64,000 nt of DNA from Sphingomonas sp. HMP6 (GCF_013374095.1 NZ_AP022672.1:867501-931500); one strand, 5' to 3'; counted from the first letter of the stretch, positions 27,885 through 37,012 are shown. The notes: generated by a model from the letters alone, not told the origin. Translations and numbers: made by a program.

Positions 27885-28174
27885 CGAGCGTCTCCCGGGA
27901 GTCACATAGTTGACTGATTGAGCCCGAGGGTCGTCCTTAATGCTTTTGCCCGCCATTATACCTGCGTATCGCACGCCACGCATATGAGGGACGGCACGCA
28001 GGAAAAACAGGGAAAGAGCTGAAAATGTTGTTCTCGGCATCCACGCTGCATCATGCCTGGTGGCGACACTCGTGGAACTCAGCCTCAACCGCACAACCCG
28101 TTTCGGTCACGACATGGCGGTTGAATTATCGAATGTGAACGGTTAGACCGCCAGGAAGATAAGGAGAACACATC

Positions 28175-28345
28175 ATGTCCGAAGTGATCGACCGGAACGC
28201 TGCTTCCACCCGCTCCGCGGTGATAGCTTCCCGTTCTGCAAACCCCGCCCTTCAGCGGCTTCGCGATCGCGTCGTCACCGGCACGCCTGCAAGCGATGTC
28301 ATCACGAGCTACGACCGGATGCACCACCGTCACAGTCGTTCATAG
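28175..28345 (+). CDS. RiPP precursor peptide candidate (56 residues)
   Basis: A short gene with AAGGAG eight bases before its ATG, ending nine bases before the radical SAM gene. The leader begins MSEVIDRNAASTRSAV and contains NPALQRLRDRV; the C-terminus ends ITSYDRMHHRHSRS. That tail carries one Tyr, three His and three Arg in eleven residues, suited to three-residue cyclophane crosslinks (Tyr-Asp-Arg, His-His-Arg, His-Arg-His) and to arginine conversion. The tail recalls peptides of the YhhA-type cyclophane family, but that link is from memory. The position directly upstream of a maturase is the strongest evidence. Confidence 0.75.
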   Translation: MSEVIDRNAASTRSAVIASRSANPALQRLRDRVVTGTPASDVITSYDRMHHRHSRS

Positions 28346-28354
28346 GATTGGGTC

Positions 28355-30460
28355 ATGCCCGGAGCGAGGATCACATCTTTCCTCGTAAAGATCGCGTCGA
28401 GGTGTAATCTCGATTGTGATTATTGCTACGTGTATCATCACGCCGACCAGAGCTGGCGCACTATGCCGCGTCTACTTTCCGACGAATGCCAAGCGGCATT
28501 CGCGCGGCGCATCGCCGAATACACGGCTGCTGCAGAGATTGATCGGGTTACCGTCATCTACCACGGCGGCGAGCCTTTGCTCGTCGGCCATGCGCGCATC
28601 GTGGACTTTACGCGAACACTTCGGGCAGCCGTCGGCCCCCGAGTAGAACTAGACGTTGGCATGCAGACCAACGGCTTGATCCTGACGGATGCGGCGCTCG
28701 ATGCTTTTGAGTCCGAACGCATCGCGGTTTCTCTGAGCATGGATGGTCCGCGTGGTGCGCATGACCTGCATCGCAAGACGCGCAAGGGTCGGTCCAGCTA
28801 TGATCGCGTCGAAGCAGCGCTGGAACGGCTCAAGCTCCGGCCCTCGGTCTTTTCAGGGGTCATTGCGGTCATCGACGCATCGGTTAAACCGGAGACGCTT
28901 CTCTCGTTCTTCGCGGCGCACGGGGTTCCGCAGCTCGATTTTCTTCTGCCCGACTCGCATCACGATCATCTGCCACCAGGCCGGCTTGTGGACCCCGGGC
29001 TCTATGAGCGATGGCTGATCGAGGCGTTCGATGCTTGGTTCTATAGCTATCCTGAATTGAGGGTGCGCACTTTTGAGGCCCTTTTGGATGTGATCGCCGG
29101 TCTTCCTTCGGGGACGGATGCATTTGGGTTCGGTGACGTGAGCCTCGTCACGCTCGAGACCGACGGGACTTGGCACGATCTCGACGTCCTCAAGGTAGCG
29201 GGTGCCGGTGCGACGCGACTGGTCGGATCGGTGATGGATACCTCGATCGAGCAGGTCGCGTCGTCCACTGCGCTCGCGGCTCATCGCCGCATGCTTACAC
29301 GGTCTGGATTGTGCGAGGCCTGCCGCGACTGCGACATCGTCGACGTCTGTGGCGGGGGATCATTACCCCACCGCTTCGGCAATGGTGGCTTCGACAATCC
29401 GACCGTCTATTGTGCGGAGATGAAGGCGCTGGTCGCTCACGTCCGGAAGCGTCTGCACGAAGGTCTTGTCGGACCCTCGAAATCCGACGATGCCGTCCCG
29501 GCCTTCGACCTTGGCGAGTTCGAGATGGCGGAGACCAGCCGTAATGTCGTCTCCGACCTTCGTGAGGAAGCCCTGGCGGATGATTCCGACGGGCTCCGGG
29601 CGGCCCTCGACATTCTTGCTGACCTTTGCATCGGACCGCCTGTCGATCAAATTCGAAGGATCGCCGGTCGGGCGGGCACCGTGGCGTGGCAGCGCGCGGT
29701 GCGTGGCCGAGGCGAAGGACGGATCATTTGCGACGTGGCTGGGCAAGCGATCGAGATTGACGACGAATACCTTGAGCATTCGGCCGCTGCTGTCCCGACG
29801 GTCGGGTCGCTTGAGGTCGCGCTAGATGACCCGTGGCTGCGTAAGCCTTTCGGGGCCACCATCGTGTTTGAGGACGAGTCCGTCGCGCAGCGCGGTCGCG
29901 CGCTGGTCCTGCAAGCGCTCCGGATCATTGATGAATGGCGGCCAGCGCTGGCTGAGGAGTTGCAGGCGATATGTTCTGCAGTCCAGTTCGTGAGGGATCC
30001 GACAGCGCACCCTGACAAGATCGTCTCGTTCAGCGACGACTCCGTGCCGGGCGCGCTCTACGTCTCGATCAGGCAAGGGAGCGGTCTCGTCGACGTGTTC
30101 GATCTCGCGGATTCCCTTGTGCATGAATACCGCCATCAGAAGCTCTACCTATTTGAGCGCCGTCACCCGACGACCGTCCCGGGCGCGCTCGTGGTGTCTC
30201 CATGGCGTGAGGAGCTCCGGCCGGCGTCGGGCCTGCTGCATGCGGCCTTTGTCTTCGTGGAGCTCCGGCGTTTTTGGGAACACGTGCGTGATCGCGGGCC
30301 TTCGCGTCTGCACAACCGCGCCGTCGCACAGCTCGAGGATACCGAGCGCAACCTTGAGCAGGCCTTCGAGACCCTGAGGCACAGCCAATTGACCGCAGCG
30401 GGTCGTGCCCTGGTCGACGTCCTTGCCAGCAGGGAGCGCAGGCTTCCAATAGCGGCGTGA
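28355..30460 (+). CDS. Radical SAM/SPASM peptide maturase fused to HExxH domain
   Basis: 701 residues. The radical SAM cluster is Cys17-x3-Cys21-x2-Cys24 (RCNLDCDYCYVYHH), typical of FxsB/YhhB-type cyclophane-forming maturases. A SPASM-like cysteine set lies near residues 322-352 (CEACRDCDIVDVCGG, later TVYC). The C-terminal half has His590-Glu-x-x-His594 (LVHEYRHQKLYLF), as in the HExxH-type peptide beta-hydroxylase domain that is fused to or neighbours such maturases. Predicted action: crosslink aromatic side chains of the precursor and hydroxylate it. It starts nine bases after the precursor stop and overlaps the next gene by four. Confidence 0.8.
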   Translation: MPGARITSFLVKIASRCNLDCDYCYVYHHADQSWRTMPRLLSDECQAAFARRIAEYTAAAEIDRVTVIYHGGEPLLVGHARIVDFTRTLRAAVGPRVELDVGMQTNGLILTDAALDAFESERIAVSLSMDGPRGAHDLHRKTRKGRSSYDRVEAALERLKLRPSVFSGVIAVIDASVKPETLLSFFAAHGVPQLDFLLPDSHHDHLPPGRLVDPGLYERWLIEAFDAWFYSYPELRVRTFEALLDVIAGLPSGTDAFGFGDVSLVTLETDGTWHDLDVLKVAGAGATRLVGSVMDTSIEQVASSTALAAHRRMLTRSGLCEACRDCDIVDVCGGGSLPHRFGNGGFDNPTVYCAEMKALVAHVRKRLHEGLVGPSKSDDAVPAFDLGEFEMAETSRNVVSDLREEALADDSDGLRAALDILADLCIGPPVDQIRRIAGRAGTVAWQRAVRGRGEGRIICDVAGQAIEIDDEYLEHSAAAVPTVGSLEVALDDPWLRKPFGATIVFEDESVAQRGRALVLQALRIIDEWRPALAEELQAICSAVQFVRDPTAHPDKIVSFSDDSVPGALYVSIRQGSGLVDVFDLADSLVHEYRHQKLYLFERRHPTTVPGALVVSPWREELRPASGLLHAAFVFVELRRFWEHVRDRGPSRLHNRAVAQLEDTERNLEQAFETLRHSQLTAAGRALVDVLASRERRLPIAA

Positions 30461-31449
30461 CGCTCCGGGTGCCTCTTGAAGCGCTACCGCTGGAACTGCA
30501 CGCTCGCCACGGTCGGTTGCGCGACTATTTCTGCGACAAGGATGCTGAGGCCTCGCTTGATGGCTCGGGGTGGCGTCTTGAGCTTGCATGGCCCAATGCG
30601 CCCGAGCGGCACGTCGACACCCGTATCCAAGAGGTTCTGGCGGACTGGGGTAGAATCTCTCTTTCAAGCATGGCGATGGCTCGATGTCGCAGTGGCCGCG
30701 TCCTCACCGCTCTTTACGACACCTGGACGCTTCCCAGCTGGAGCGAATGGGCTGACCGGGCCAAGCCAGCTGCCAATGATCCCATCACGATTCTGCACAT
30801 CGACGACCACCGCGACCTTGGCTCGCCGCGTCTGGTTGTCGACGACGACGGGTTTCGGGACCTAATCACGGGGCGGCTTTTTGATGTCCGTGATCCGTCA
30901 TCCGTGCGGTCGGCCTGCGAAAGCGGAGCTGTCGGTATGGGCAGCTTCATGACCCCGTTTCTGTGGGAGTTCGCCAGTTGCGACGTCCGGCATCTTGGTC
31001 AGGCTCCTAAGATTTCAGAAACGGTCGACCACGCGATCGAGCGCCCGACGGTGGTGGACGATCTGCTTGCGCCAGGAAGCGAACGCCCCGCCATAAATCT
31101 CTTGCAGGCGTCGTCTCCTGGCCCGGGGCGCTTTAGAGCGACCGACGACCTGTCGGCGTGGTTGGAGGACATCGGACCGGGACCCATCCTTCTTCACGTG
31201 GACATGGACTATTTTAACAATCGATACGACGGCGATGGCGACTGGCCTGACCGTTTTCCGAGGCTTGATCCTCCAATCACCGAGGTCCTCGCACGCATTG
31301 ACGCGGTTGCAGCCGCGCTTCGGCAGGCGGGCGTCGTCGATCGGATTGTTGACGCTGTGGTTGCCTATTCGCCCGGCTTCTTCCCCGCCGAGATGTGGCG
31401 GCCAGCGGACGCGCGGCTACGGTCAGCGCTGCCGGAACTCTATGAGTAG
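30457..31449 (+). CDS. UPF0489-like protein, putative peptide arginase
   Basis: 330 residues. Two metal-binding motifs of the arginase-like UPF0489 fold stand out: ITILHIDDHRDLGSP (His114, Asp116, Asp117, His118) and ILLHVDMDYFNNRYDGD (His247, Asp249, Asp251). Enzymes of this fold are known in RiPP clusters as peptide arginases (OspR/FlmR/OhkR types), turning Arg of a precursor into ornithine. The precursor here has three Arg in its last nine residues, which supports that role. The start overlaps the maturase stop by four bases and the end overlaps the GNAT gene by eight. Confidence 0.62.
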   Translation: MTLRVPLEALPLELHARHGRLRDYFCDKDAEASLDGSGWRLELAWPNAPERHVDTRIQEVLADWGRISLSSMAMARCRSGRVLTALYDTWTLPSWSEWADRAKPAANDPITILHIDDHRDLGSPRLVVDDDGFRDLITGRLFDVRDPSSVRSACESGAVGMGSFMTPFLWEFASCDVRHLGQAPKISETVDHAIERPTVVDDLLAPGSERPAINLLQASSPGPGRFRATDDLSAWLEDIGPGPILLHVDMDYFNNRYDGDGDWPDRFPRLDPPITEVLARIDAVAAALRQAGVVDRIVDAVVAYSPGFFPAEMWRPADARLRSALPELYE

Positions 31450-31912
31450 CGTGGGTCCCTCGCCGGGATCGCGGCGGCGGAAGCCCGCGCGTCCAACTCC
31501 AAAGCCAAAGTCTCCGAGGCACATCCAGGGGCCGAAAGTGGATGATAGGCAGATTTCGCTTGTGACGCGGCCTGGCAGAAAGTCGAAGGGTGACGGCCCG
31601 CAGGGCGAATATTGGGAGATTCAGCTCGATGGCGTTCGCGCTGGTGAGGTCTTCGTCAACGTCATCGACGAACCGCCAATCGGTCGGCACGCCTCGCTCC
31701 AGATATATCTCCTCCGGACCGTTCAGGGACGTGGCATCGGAAGGATCGGCTACCGTCTCGCAGCCGACGCCAGCCAGCACCCGACGATCTTCCTTCACAT
31801 GCGCAAGTCTAATCCAGCGTCCCGCATCGCTGCGGAAGCGGCGGGCTTCGTGGACGTGTCGCCACCCGACATCAGGCAGCTCATTCTGAGGCGGTCTCGG
31901 GAGACGAGATGA
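31442..31912 (+). CDS. GNAT-family N-acyltransferase
   Basis: 156 residues from ATG 31442, which overlaps the previous stop (TATGAGTAG); a longer upstream frame is judged spurious. The acyl-CoA-binding motif is LRTVQGRGIGRIGYRLA (R-G-x-G-x-x pattern), followed by FLHMRKSNPASRIAAEAAGFVDV, a typical GNAT end. The N-terminal 35 residues are basic and proline-rich. In a cluster with a peptide arginase, it may acylate the new ornithine side chain, as GNAT maturases do in selidamide-type lipopeptides. That substrate is an inference. Confidence 0.7.
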   Translation: MSSVGPSPGSRRRKPARPTPKPKSPRHIQGPKVDDRQISLVTRPGRKSKGDGPQGEYWEIQLDGVRAGEVFVNVIDEPPIGRHASLQIYLLRTVQGRGIGRIGYRLAADASQHPTIFLHMRKSNPASRIAAEAAGFVDVSPPDIRQLILRRSRETR

Positions 31913-32397
31913 GTGCCAGGGCGCCTCGCTGGTTGCCTGCCTCGGCGACAACGGATGTTGACCAGATCCGCTTTGGCGTGCGCCCGGCCATAAGGCTTTT
32001 CGCAGGGCAACGGAGTTTCGAATTGCGCCGTTGGGCCCGCATCAACGGATATTTCGCGGCTTCGGATTGGGATGGCTACGTCGTCCTCGCGCGCCGACCC
32101 GCATTGGCCCGAATGGCGCTCCGTGTCGACCGTCGGCCCGGTCGACACACGGCGGCGCTAGGATTGCTTCTCGGCTATCCGCCATGCTGCCGCCGAGCGG
32201 CGGCGAGAGTTGGAGACGAGGGTATTGATCGCTGGCATGATGTTGTCGCCGGCGGCAGGTTCGTTGGGCTCTACAAGCTGATTGATCCAGGCGGATACCT
32301 TCACGGACTAGCCCTGAATTCCCACATTCCTTGCTCGCGGCGCTGCGCCGCCTCACTTGCGATGGCGCTGAAGACTGCAACATGCGCTCGTTCGTAG
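31909..32397 (+). CDS. DUF483-like protein
   Basis: 162 residues, overlapping the GNAT gene by four bases. The motif LGLLLGYPPCCRRAAARVGDEGID and the later NSHIPCSRRCAASLAMAL (paired cysteines, H-x-PCS-x-x-C-x-x-S) resemble DUF483 proteins, where L-G-Y-P-x-C-C and H-x-P-C-S recur. The cysteines may bind metal. The function is unknown. Its place in the middle of the maturation operon implies a role in peptide processing. Confidence 0.5.
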   Translation: MSARAPRWLPASATTDVDQIRFGVRPAIRLFAGQRSFELRRWARINGYFAASDWDGYVVLARRPALARMALRVDRRPGRHTAALGLLLGYPPCCRRAAARVGDEGIDRWHDVVAGGRFVGLYKLIDPGGYLHGLALNSHIPCSRRCAASLAMALKTATCARS

Positions 32398-33476
32398 TCA
32401 TGCCCTGCCTTGACGAGGCTGCCTTTGCAGGAGACGCGGCACGATCGTTGCTCGCGCCAAACGTAGGCCGCATGTCGGACCTTAGTCTGATCGCTGTTGA
32501 CAATGGTTCAACCGATGGCACGTTAGACGTCCTAGCGAATCTTGCTCGGGAATTTCCTGGCCAAGTCCACATCGTCGAGGAACGGCGACGCGGATTCGTC
32601 CCGGCGCGCCGACGCGGTGTCCAGGAGGTGGTCGACCTCGTCCGACGATCTGGCACCGCGGAAAATCAGGCTCTTGTTCTGCAGGCCGACGCCGACACGG
32701 TATACCGGCCCGGATATGTTCCGGCGATGGAGGCAGCCTCCGATCAGGTGGAGAACGCGGTGCTAGAAGGCGCGGCTGGCAGGCCCGCCGAATTTGCCGC
32801 CATCCATCCGACCTACATCCTAGCTGAGCGCGTGGTGGATGCCGCGATGGAGGACTGGGAGGCCGTGGATCAAGATGACGTCGTTGTTGACGATAAGATT
32901 TGCGCGTTCAAGCTCTCGGACTATCTTCGCTGGGGCGGGCTGTTTGAGGAGACGGACGGGATCGGCGACGATATCCATGCGGAAACGACACGGATGTTCA
33001 TCCGTGCGCGGCTGATGCACGGAGCAAAGAAGGTCCGCGTCAATCCGGCCGGCGCGGCGTCGTCTCGTCGGCGGGTGATGGAGGATCCGCGTTTGCATTA
33101 TGCCACGCTCGGCTTTCCTCGCACGAAGTCTTGGCGTGAGGAATTTTCACGTCTCAAGGTTCCGGTCGATGTGGATTCCTTCGCGGCGTCCATCTTGGAG
33201 GATGGCGAGCGGGAGGCCGTCTGGCTACGGAGCGCACATCTGCTGGCGCTATTCCGATACCTACCGGCCTACGTCCTCAGCGCGGGGTGTGGAAGATCAA
33301 CGCTTCTCGAAAGCCAAGACGTGAGATCGGTCTTGGCATTACTGCCCGCAGCGGATGCCGTTGGGATCGCGGCTAGCCCGGGACGTGCGATCGAGGCCAT
33401 CTTCGCTTTGATTGATCGATGTCCGGACCTGTTCATCCGCCGATCCGTCGAGGGCCCAGGGGCGGGGTCAATCTGA
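32382..33476 (+). CDS. Family 2 glycosyltransferase
   Basis: About 364 residues from ATG 32382 (MRSFVVMPCLDEAAFAGDAARSLL), overlapping the previous gene by 16 bases. The GT-A core is clear: VVMPCLDE, SLIAVDNGSTDGTLDVLANLA (the nucleotide-sugar strand with D-N-G-S-x-D), and ALVLQADADTVY with the D-x-D motif. No transmembrane segment is evident. As last gene of the peptide cluster it may glycosylate the modified peptide, though a general role is possible. No exporter or protease gene is seen in the cluster. Confidence 0.75.
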   Translation: MRSFVVMPCLDEAAFAGDAARSLLAPNVGRMSDLSLIAVDNGSTDGTLDVLANLAREFPGQVHIVEERRRGFVPARRRGVQEVVDLVRRSGTAENQALVLQADADTVYRPGYVPAMEAASDQVENAVLEGAAGRPAEFAAIHPTYILAERVVDAAMEDWEAVDQDDVVVDDKICAFKLSDYLRWGGLFEETDGIGDDIHAETTRMFIRARLMHGAKKVRVNPAGAASSRRRVMEDPRLHYATLGFPRTKSWREEFSRLKVPVDVDSFAASILEDGEREAVWLRSAHLLALFRYLPAYVLSAGCGRSTLLESQDVRSVLALLPAADAVGIAASPGRAIEAIFALIDRCPDLFIRRSVEGPGAGSI

Positions 33477-33520
33477 CATCGCCGGTCGCGTCACCACCGA
33501 AAACCGACTTGTCATCTACA

Positions 33521-33553
33521 AATGAAAAGGGCGCCACCGCCGGTGACGCCCTT
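33521..33553 (-). terminator. Hairpin terminator downstream of the IS630 remnant
   Basis: AAGGGCGCCACCG (33527-33539) pairs with CGGTGACGCCCTT (33541-33553) with one mismatch. Read on the minus strand it is followed by TTTTCATTT. It would end minus-strand transcripts from the transposase remnant and perhaps plus-strand ones from the glycosyltransferase. Confidence 0.6.
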
Positions 33554-33560
33554 CTCGGCA

Positions 33561-34274
33561 CTAGTGGTTGGTGGCTAGGGTCAAACCTGTGTGCCGCCAT
33601 CTCCGAGATTTGATACGATCATTGCCTTCTCCGTGGCGCACATAGCTGTGGGTCCGGCGCTCGGGGATGCCGGGCATCATGGGCAGAACCGGCTGCTCGC
33701 GGTCGAGCGCCTGGATCTGGCTCTTCTCATCGACGCTGAGGACGATCGCGCGGGTTGGCGGTGAAAGGTAAAGCCCGACGATATCGCGCACCTTGTCAAC
33801 GAACAGCGGGTCGCTCGACAGCTTGAAGGTCTGGCTACGGTGCGGCTGCAATCCGAAGGCGTTCCACATCCGGCGGATCGTCGTATGCGAAAAGCCCGTC
33901 TCTGCCGCCATCGACCGGATCGACCAGTGTGTCGCATCGGTTGGTGTCGTGCGCAGCGTCCGCTCGATCACGGCAGCCACCTGATCGTCGCCGATCGTGC
34001 GCGGCCTGCCAGGGCGCGCTTCGTCGAGCAGCCCGTCAATACGATCGGCCAAGAAGCGCCGACGCCACTTGCCCACCGTATGTTCGTGCACGCCAAGCTC
34101 GCTCGCCACGACCTTGCTTTGCAAGCCCTCGGCGCAGCGCAGAATAATCCGGCATCGTTCCGAAAGCGAGCGCGATACCCGGTGCCGCCGCACCTGCCGC
34201 TCAAGATACGCACGCTCCTCCGCCGTCACCACCAACGGCTCAATCGGACGACCCTTCGAAAATGCGTTAGCCAT
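33561..34274 (-). pseudogene. IS630-family transposase, C-terminally truncated
   Basis: The protein starts MANAFSKGRPIEPLVVTAEERAYLERQ, with a helix-turn-helix (SKVVASELGVHEHTVGKWRRRFL), the linker GLLDEARPGRPRTI, a second helix-turn-helix and the first catalytic Asp in AIVLSVDEKSQIQALDREQPVLPM. After IPERRTHSYVRHG the frame diverges into an unrelated 25-residue tail, so the other two catalytic acids are lost. About 240 residues remain of roughly 350. CTAG tetranucleotides occur at both edges, but I could not define intact terminal repeats. Confidence 0.8.
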
Positions 34275-34332
34275 CAACGCCTCCCTCTCGGAAAACGCCT
34301 CATACAATGTGATTTACTTCAGTTCCAGATGA

Positions 34333-34464
34333 CTAGAGGATGCTCGCGATGACATCCTTGGCGGCGATGGCCAGACCGTAGATCATCGATCCAGCGACCA
34401 ACGCTGCTATCGCCCAATACTCGAGCGCTCTGGCCGTCTGGCGCCATCGGGGTTCGTCGTCCAT
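34333..34464 (-). CDS. Small single-helix membrane protein
   Basis: 43 residues starting MDDEPRWRQTARALEYWAI, with a hydrophobic helix (ALVAGSMIYGLAIAAKDVIASIL) running to the C-terminus. GGGA lies four bases before the ATG. It is too short to stand out in a frame search, but its composition is clearly protein-like. It lies just outside the IS630 remnant, which may have cut its promoter region or a neighbour. No family is recognised. Confidence 0.45.
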   Translation of the reverse strand: MDDEPRWRQTARALEYWAIAALVAGSMIYGLAIAAKDVIASIL

Positions 34465-34505
34465 TCCCGATCATATGCCGAGGCGACGCCTGTAGGAAAG
34501 GCCGG

Positions 34506-34700
34506 TCAGCGTGTTTCCAGATCGCGGAAGGCCACGACGTCGTTCTCGGTCGCCGGCCAGAGGCCTGCCTAGACCTCCTGCGGATGCTGTTGTGCCACGG
34601 CGCTCGCCTCACTTATCGTTCCGTAGAACAGGGTCACTGCGGCGGCGTCCTCTTCACTCAGATGATAGAGGCGGACGGTGGCGGTGTCGGAGATCTTTCG
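34506..34700 (-). pseudogene. Remnant of a small gene with an internal stop
   Basis: The minus strand reads SDTATVRLYHLSEEDAAAV, then TLFYGTISEASAVAQQHPQ, then a TAG stop (34569-34571), then in the same frame AGLWPATENDVVAFRDLETR and a final stop. The protein-like composition on both sides of the stop indicates one short gene broken by a nonsense mutation. No start codon is left upstream. The remaining part of the 34465-34873 gap holds nothing I can support. Confidence 0.45.
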
Positions 34701-34873
34701 CCTTCCCGAACCATGTAGCCGCGCATCGGCGGCATCAAGCGATCAACGAGATACCCTCGATTTGCTGAGGCCGAAAAGTAGATGCGAGATCTAGTCGGCT
34801 TGGCGCTTGGCCTCAGGTGGTCGCAGCTGGTGCGTCAGCCTCCCGGCCTCCACAGGATGCCTTCCCGTGCGCT

Positions 34874-37012
34874 TCATCCCGTCGCCGGTCCGCCCGAACT
34901 CCCTATCGTCGACCGGCAGCAAGAGCGATCGAACCTCCCATCCGCCAGCACTTGTGAACGCGCAGGCTCGTCTCCACGAACCGCACCGATCAGCCGCTCA
35001 GCCATCACCGACCACCCCGTGTCCACGGCCGTTCCCCACGAGACAATGATCTCGCGCCAGATCGGAGTTAGTCCATCAATGACAGCCTCTGTGCCGCAAC
35101 AGCCTACAGCCAAGTCCAGCGCCGCAACCGCCCGCACGCTCTGAGCCAACGTGGCGGTCTCTCCCGGCCAGCGGGCATTGGCCTTGCCGAACAGGGTAAG
35201 TGCGAGTGGCGTGTGCCTGGAGGCGATTGCCGGATTAGACCAAATTGCAAGTGAGCGCGCCCAGGCTGGAAGGCCGATGTCTTTGGCCATCGCTTCGATC
35301 TCGTCATGACGGTTCTCTATCTGCAGCCACCGGACGGTGCAGATGCAAAGGTGCTGAAACCACCATTCATCGGCGACGAATGGCTCGGGTGTCTGTCTCA
35401 AGATCTCCCGCGCATGGTCGAGCGCTGTCGCCACCAGCCGCGATATCTGGGCCCGCCGCTCCTCCGGCACGGCTTCCGCGACCGCGAAAGCGAACGCCAC
35501 GGCGCAGGCATGCCGGCTGAGAGCCGAGCGCCAGCGTGTGAAGCGTCTAGTCCGAAGGAATGGTTCGGCCAGAGCCTTCTGCGCCGCACCGACCAGCCCA
35601 AAAATCGCCTGAGAGGTGGCTTTGCCAATGTTCTTGTTTGCGTCGGTTGCCAGCGCGACAGTGGCGAGCGCTGCGCCCGACGAGATCTCCTGGAATTTGC
35701 GCTGCTCCAACAGGAAATGGTCGGCGAAGTCCTGGTCTGTCTCAGTTCCGATCGCTACCCTCAGGTCGCTGACGATCCTCGAAAGCAGCTGCCGGCGCGC
35801 CTCGCCCTTGCCCACGGCGTCGGCGAGAGCGTGTCGCTCGGCGGGGGTATGCGGCAGTTCCTCCAGGATCAGCTGCCACTTCTCGGGGCTTATGACGGAT
35901 CGCCGCAGCATATCTGCTACGGCGGGCCGAGAGCCTGTTCTCGCCGCGTCATTCTCCGCCTGCTGCGCGCGCGCGACGACGAGCTGGTCTTCGATCCGCG
36001 CGATTTCGGCGCTGAGCGCAGACCGATCTAATCGATCCTCGCCGAGCGCCATTCGACGTTTCTGTAGCTGGTCGAAGCGCGCCGCACCTTCACGCGCCCG
36101 CTGGTCGATGACAGTGATTGCTGGCGAACACAGCCAGCACGCATCTTCCTGGGACACGCCCGCCGCTACGAGCCGGTTCCAACTCGTAGCAAGCGGCGGA
36201 ACGGATCCGAGAATCGGAGGATCAACCAAGAGGCGCGCAGCAAGCGCCGTGCAGAGCGGGTCGCGCGCATCGAGCAGCGCTCCGGCTATGCGTTCAGCGT
36301 CATTTCCCGACCAGAGGACCTGCTCCTCGAGCATTGCGATCACGGCCCAGCGGTCGCCCTGATCGGCGGTCGTTCTGGTCCAGCACATTAGCGTTTGTGA
36401 ATTGATCATCAGCGCCAGCCGCGCGACGAACGTCAGCCCGTGGCGCATCGACGATAATCTGATTCTGCCCGCTTTCAGCTTGCCGGATGTGGCCCAGAGT
36501 TCCGGCGTGAGCGAGTTCTGCGACAAGATGTAGGCGACCGTGCCGATGCCGAGGGCGGTCCGCTGCCGATCCCGCCCACTTATCGGGCGCGGCCGTGGCG
36601 CACGCGCCGTTGCCGCCTCGTGCAGGACATCCTGCAGATTGATCAGGCGTCGGTGGCGCGATAGCCATCGCGCGATGGGCGTCCGAATGTCAGCGTGGCA
36701 GCGCGCTGCGAGTTCTCCCAGCCCGCACAGGATCGTTCCGAGATGAGGCGGTGGACGGGGATTGGAGCGGATTGTTTCCTTGACCAAGTTTTCGAGCTCG
36801 TTCGAACCTACCTGCCAGAAAAATCCGCGGGGACTTTGGGGCAATAAGCGGTTCAGCATCGTCCCCGAAGGCCGACGCTTGAGGTCGCTGGTTTCCAACA
36901 GCCATTCGAGCGCTTGCCGACCGCCCGGGACGTCCTCAACCCGGCTAAGCGCCTTGCGGCGGCCAGGCGAAGGTCGTGCGAAGCGGCTCGTCATCGGCGA
37001 TATCCCTACCAT
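34874..37012 (-). CDS. Large protein of unknown function, coupled to a PLD-like gene
   Basis: 712 residues, mostly helical, without a family I recognise. A coiled-coil-like stretch lies near residues 320-350 (ALSAEIARIEDQLVVARAQQAEND). It is preceded by a Cys-x-x-Cys-like DACWLCSPAITVIDQR. The start overlaps the end of the upstream PLD-like gene by 68 bases, so the two are surely co-translated; ATG 36994 is an alternative start. The codon pattern and length argue for a real gene. The pairing might be a split form of a larger VPA1262-like protein, but I hold that only weakly. Confidence 0.55.
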   Translation of the reverse strand: MVGISPMTSRFARPSPGRRKALSRVEDVPGGRQALEWLLETSDLKRRPSGTMLNRLLPQSPRGFFWQVGSNELENLVKETIRSNPRPPPHLGTILCGLGELAARCHADIRTPIARWLSRHRRLINLQDVLHEAATARAPRPRPISGRDRQRTALGIGTVAYILSQNSLTPELWATSGKLKAGRIRLSSMRHGLTFVARLALMINSQTLMCWTRTTADQGDRWAVIAMLEEQVLWSGNDAERIAGALLDARDPLCTALAARLLVDPPILGSVPPLATSWNRLVAAGVSQEDACWLCSPAITVIDQRAREGAARFDQLQKRRMALGEDRLDRSALSAEIARIEDQLVVARAQQAENDAARTGSRPAVADMLRRSVISPEKWQLILEELPHTPAERHALADAVGKGEARRQLLSRIVSDLRVAIGTETDQDFADHFLLEQRKFQEISSGAALATVALATDANKNIGKATSQAIFGLVGAAQKALAEPFLRTRRFTRWRSALSRHACAVAFAFAVAEAVPEERRAQISRLVATALDHAREILRQTPEPFVADEWWFQHLCICTVRWLQIENRHDEIEAMAKDIGLPAWARSLAIWSNPAIASRHTPLALTLFGKANARWPGETATLAQSVRAVAALDLAVGCCGTEAVIDGLTPIWREIIVSWGTAVDTGWSVMAERLIGAVRGDEPARSQVLADGRFDRSCCRSTIGSSGGPATG

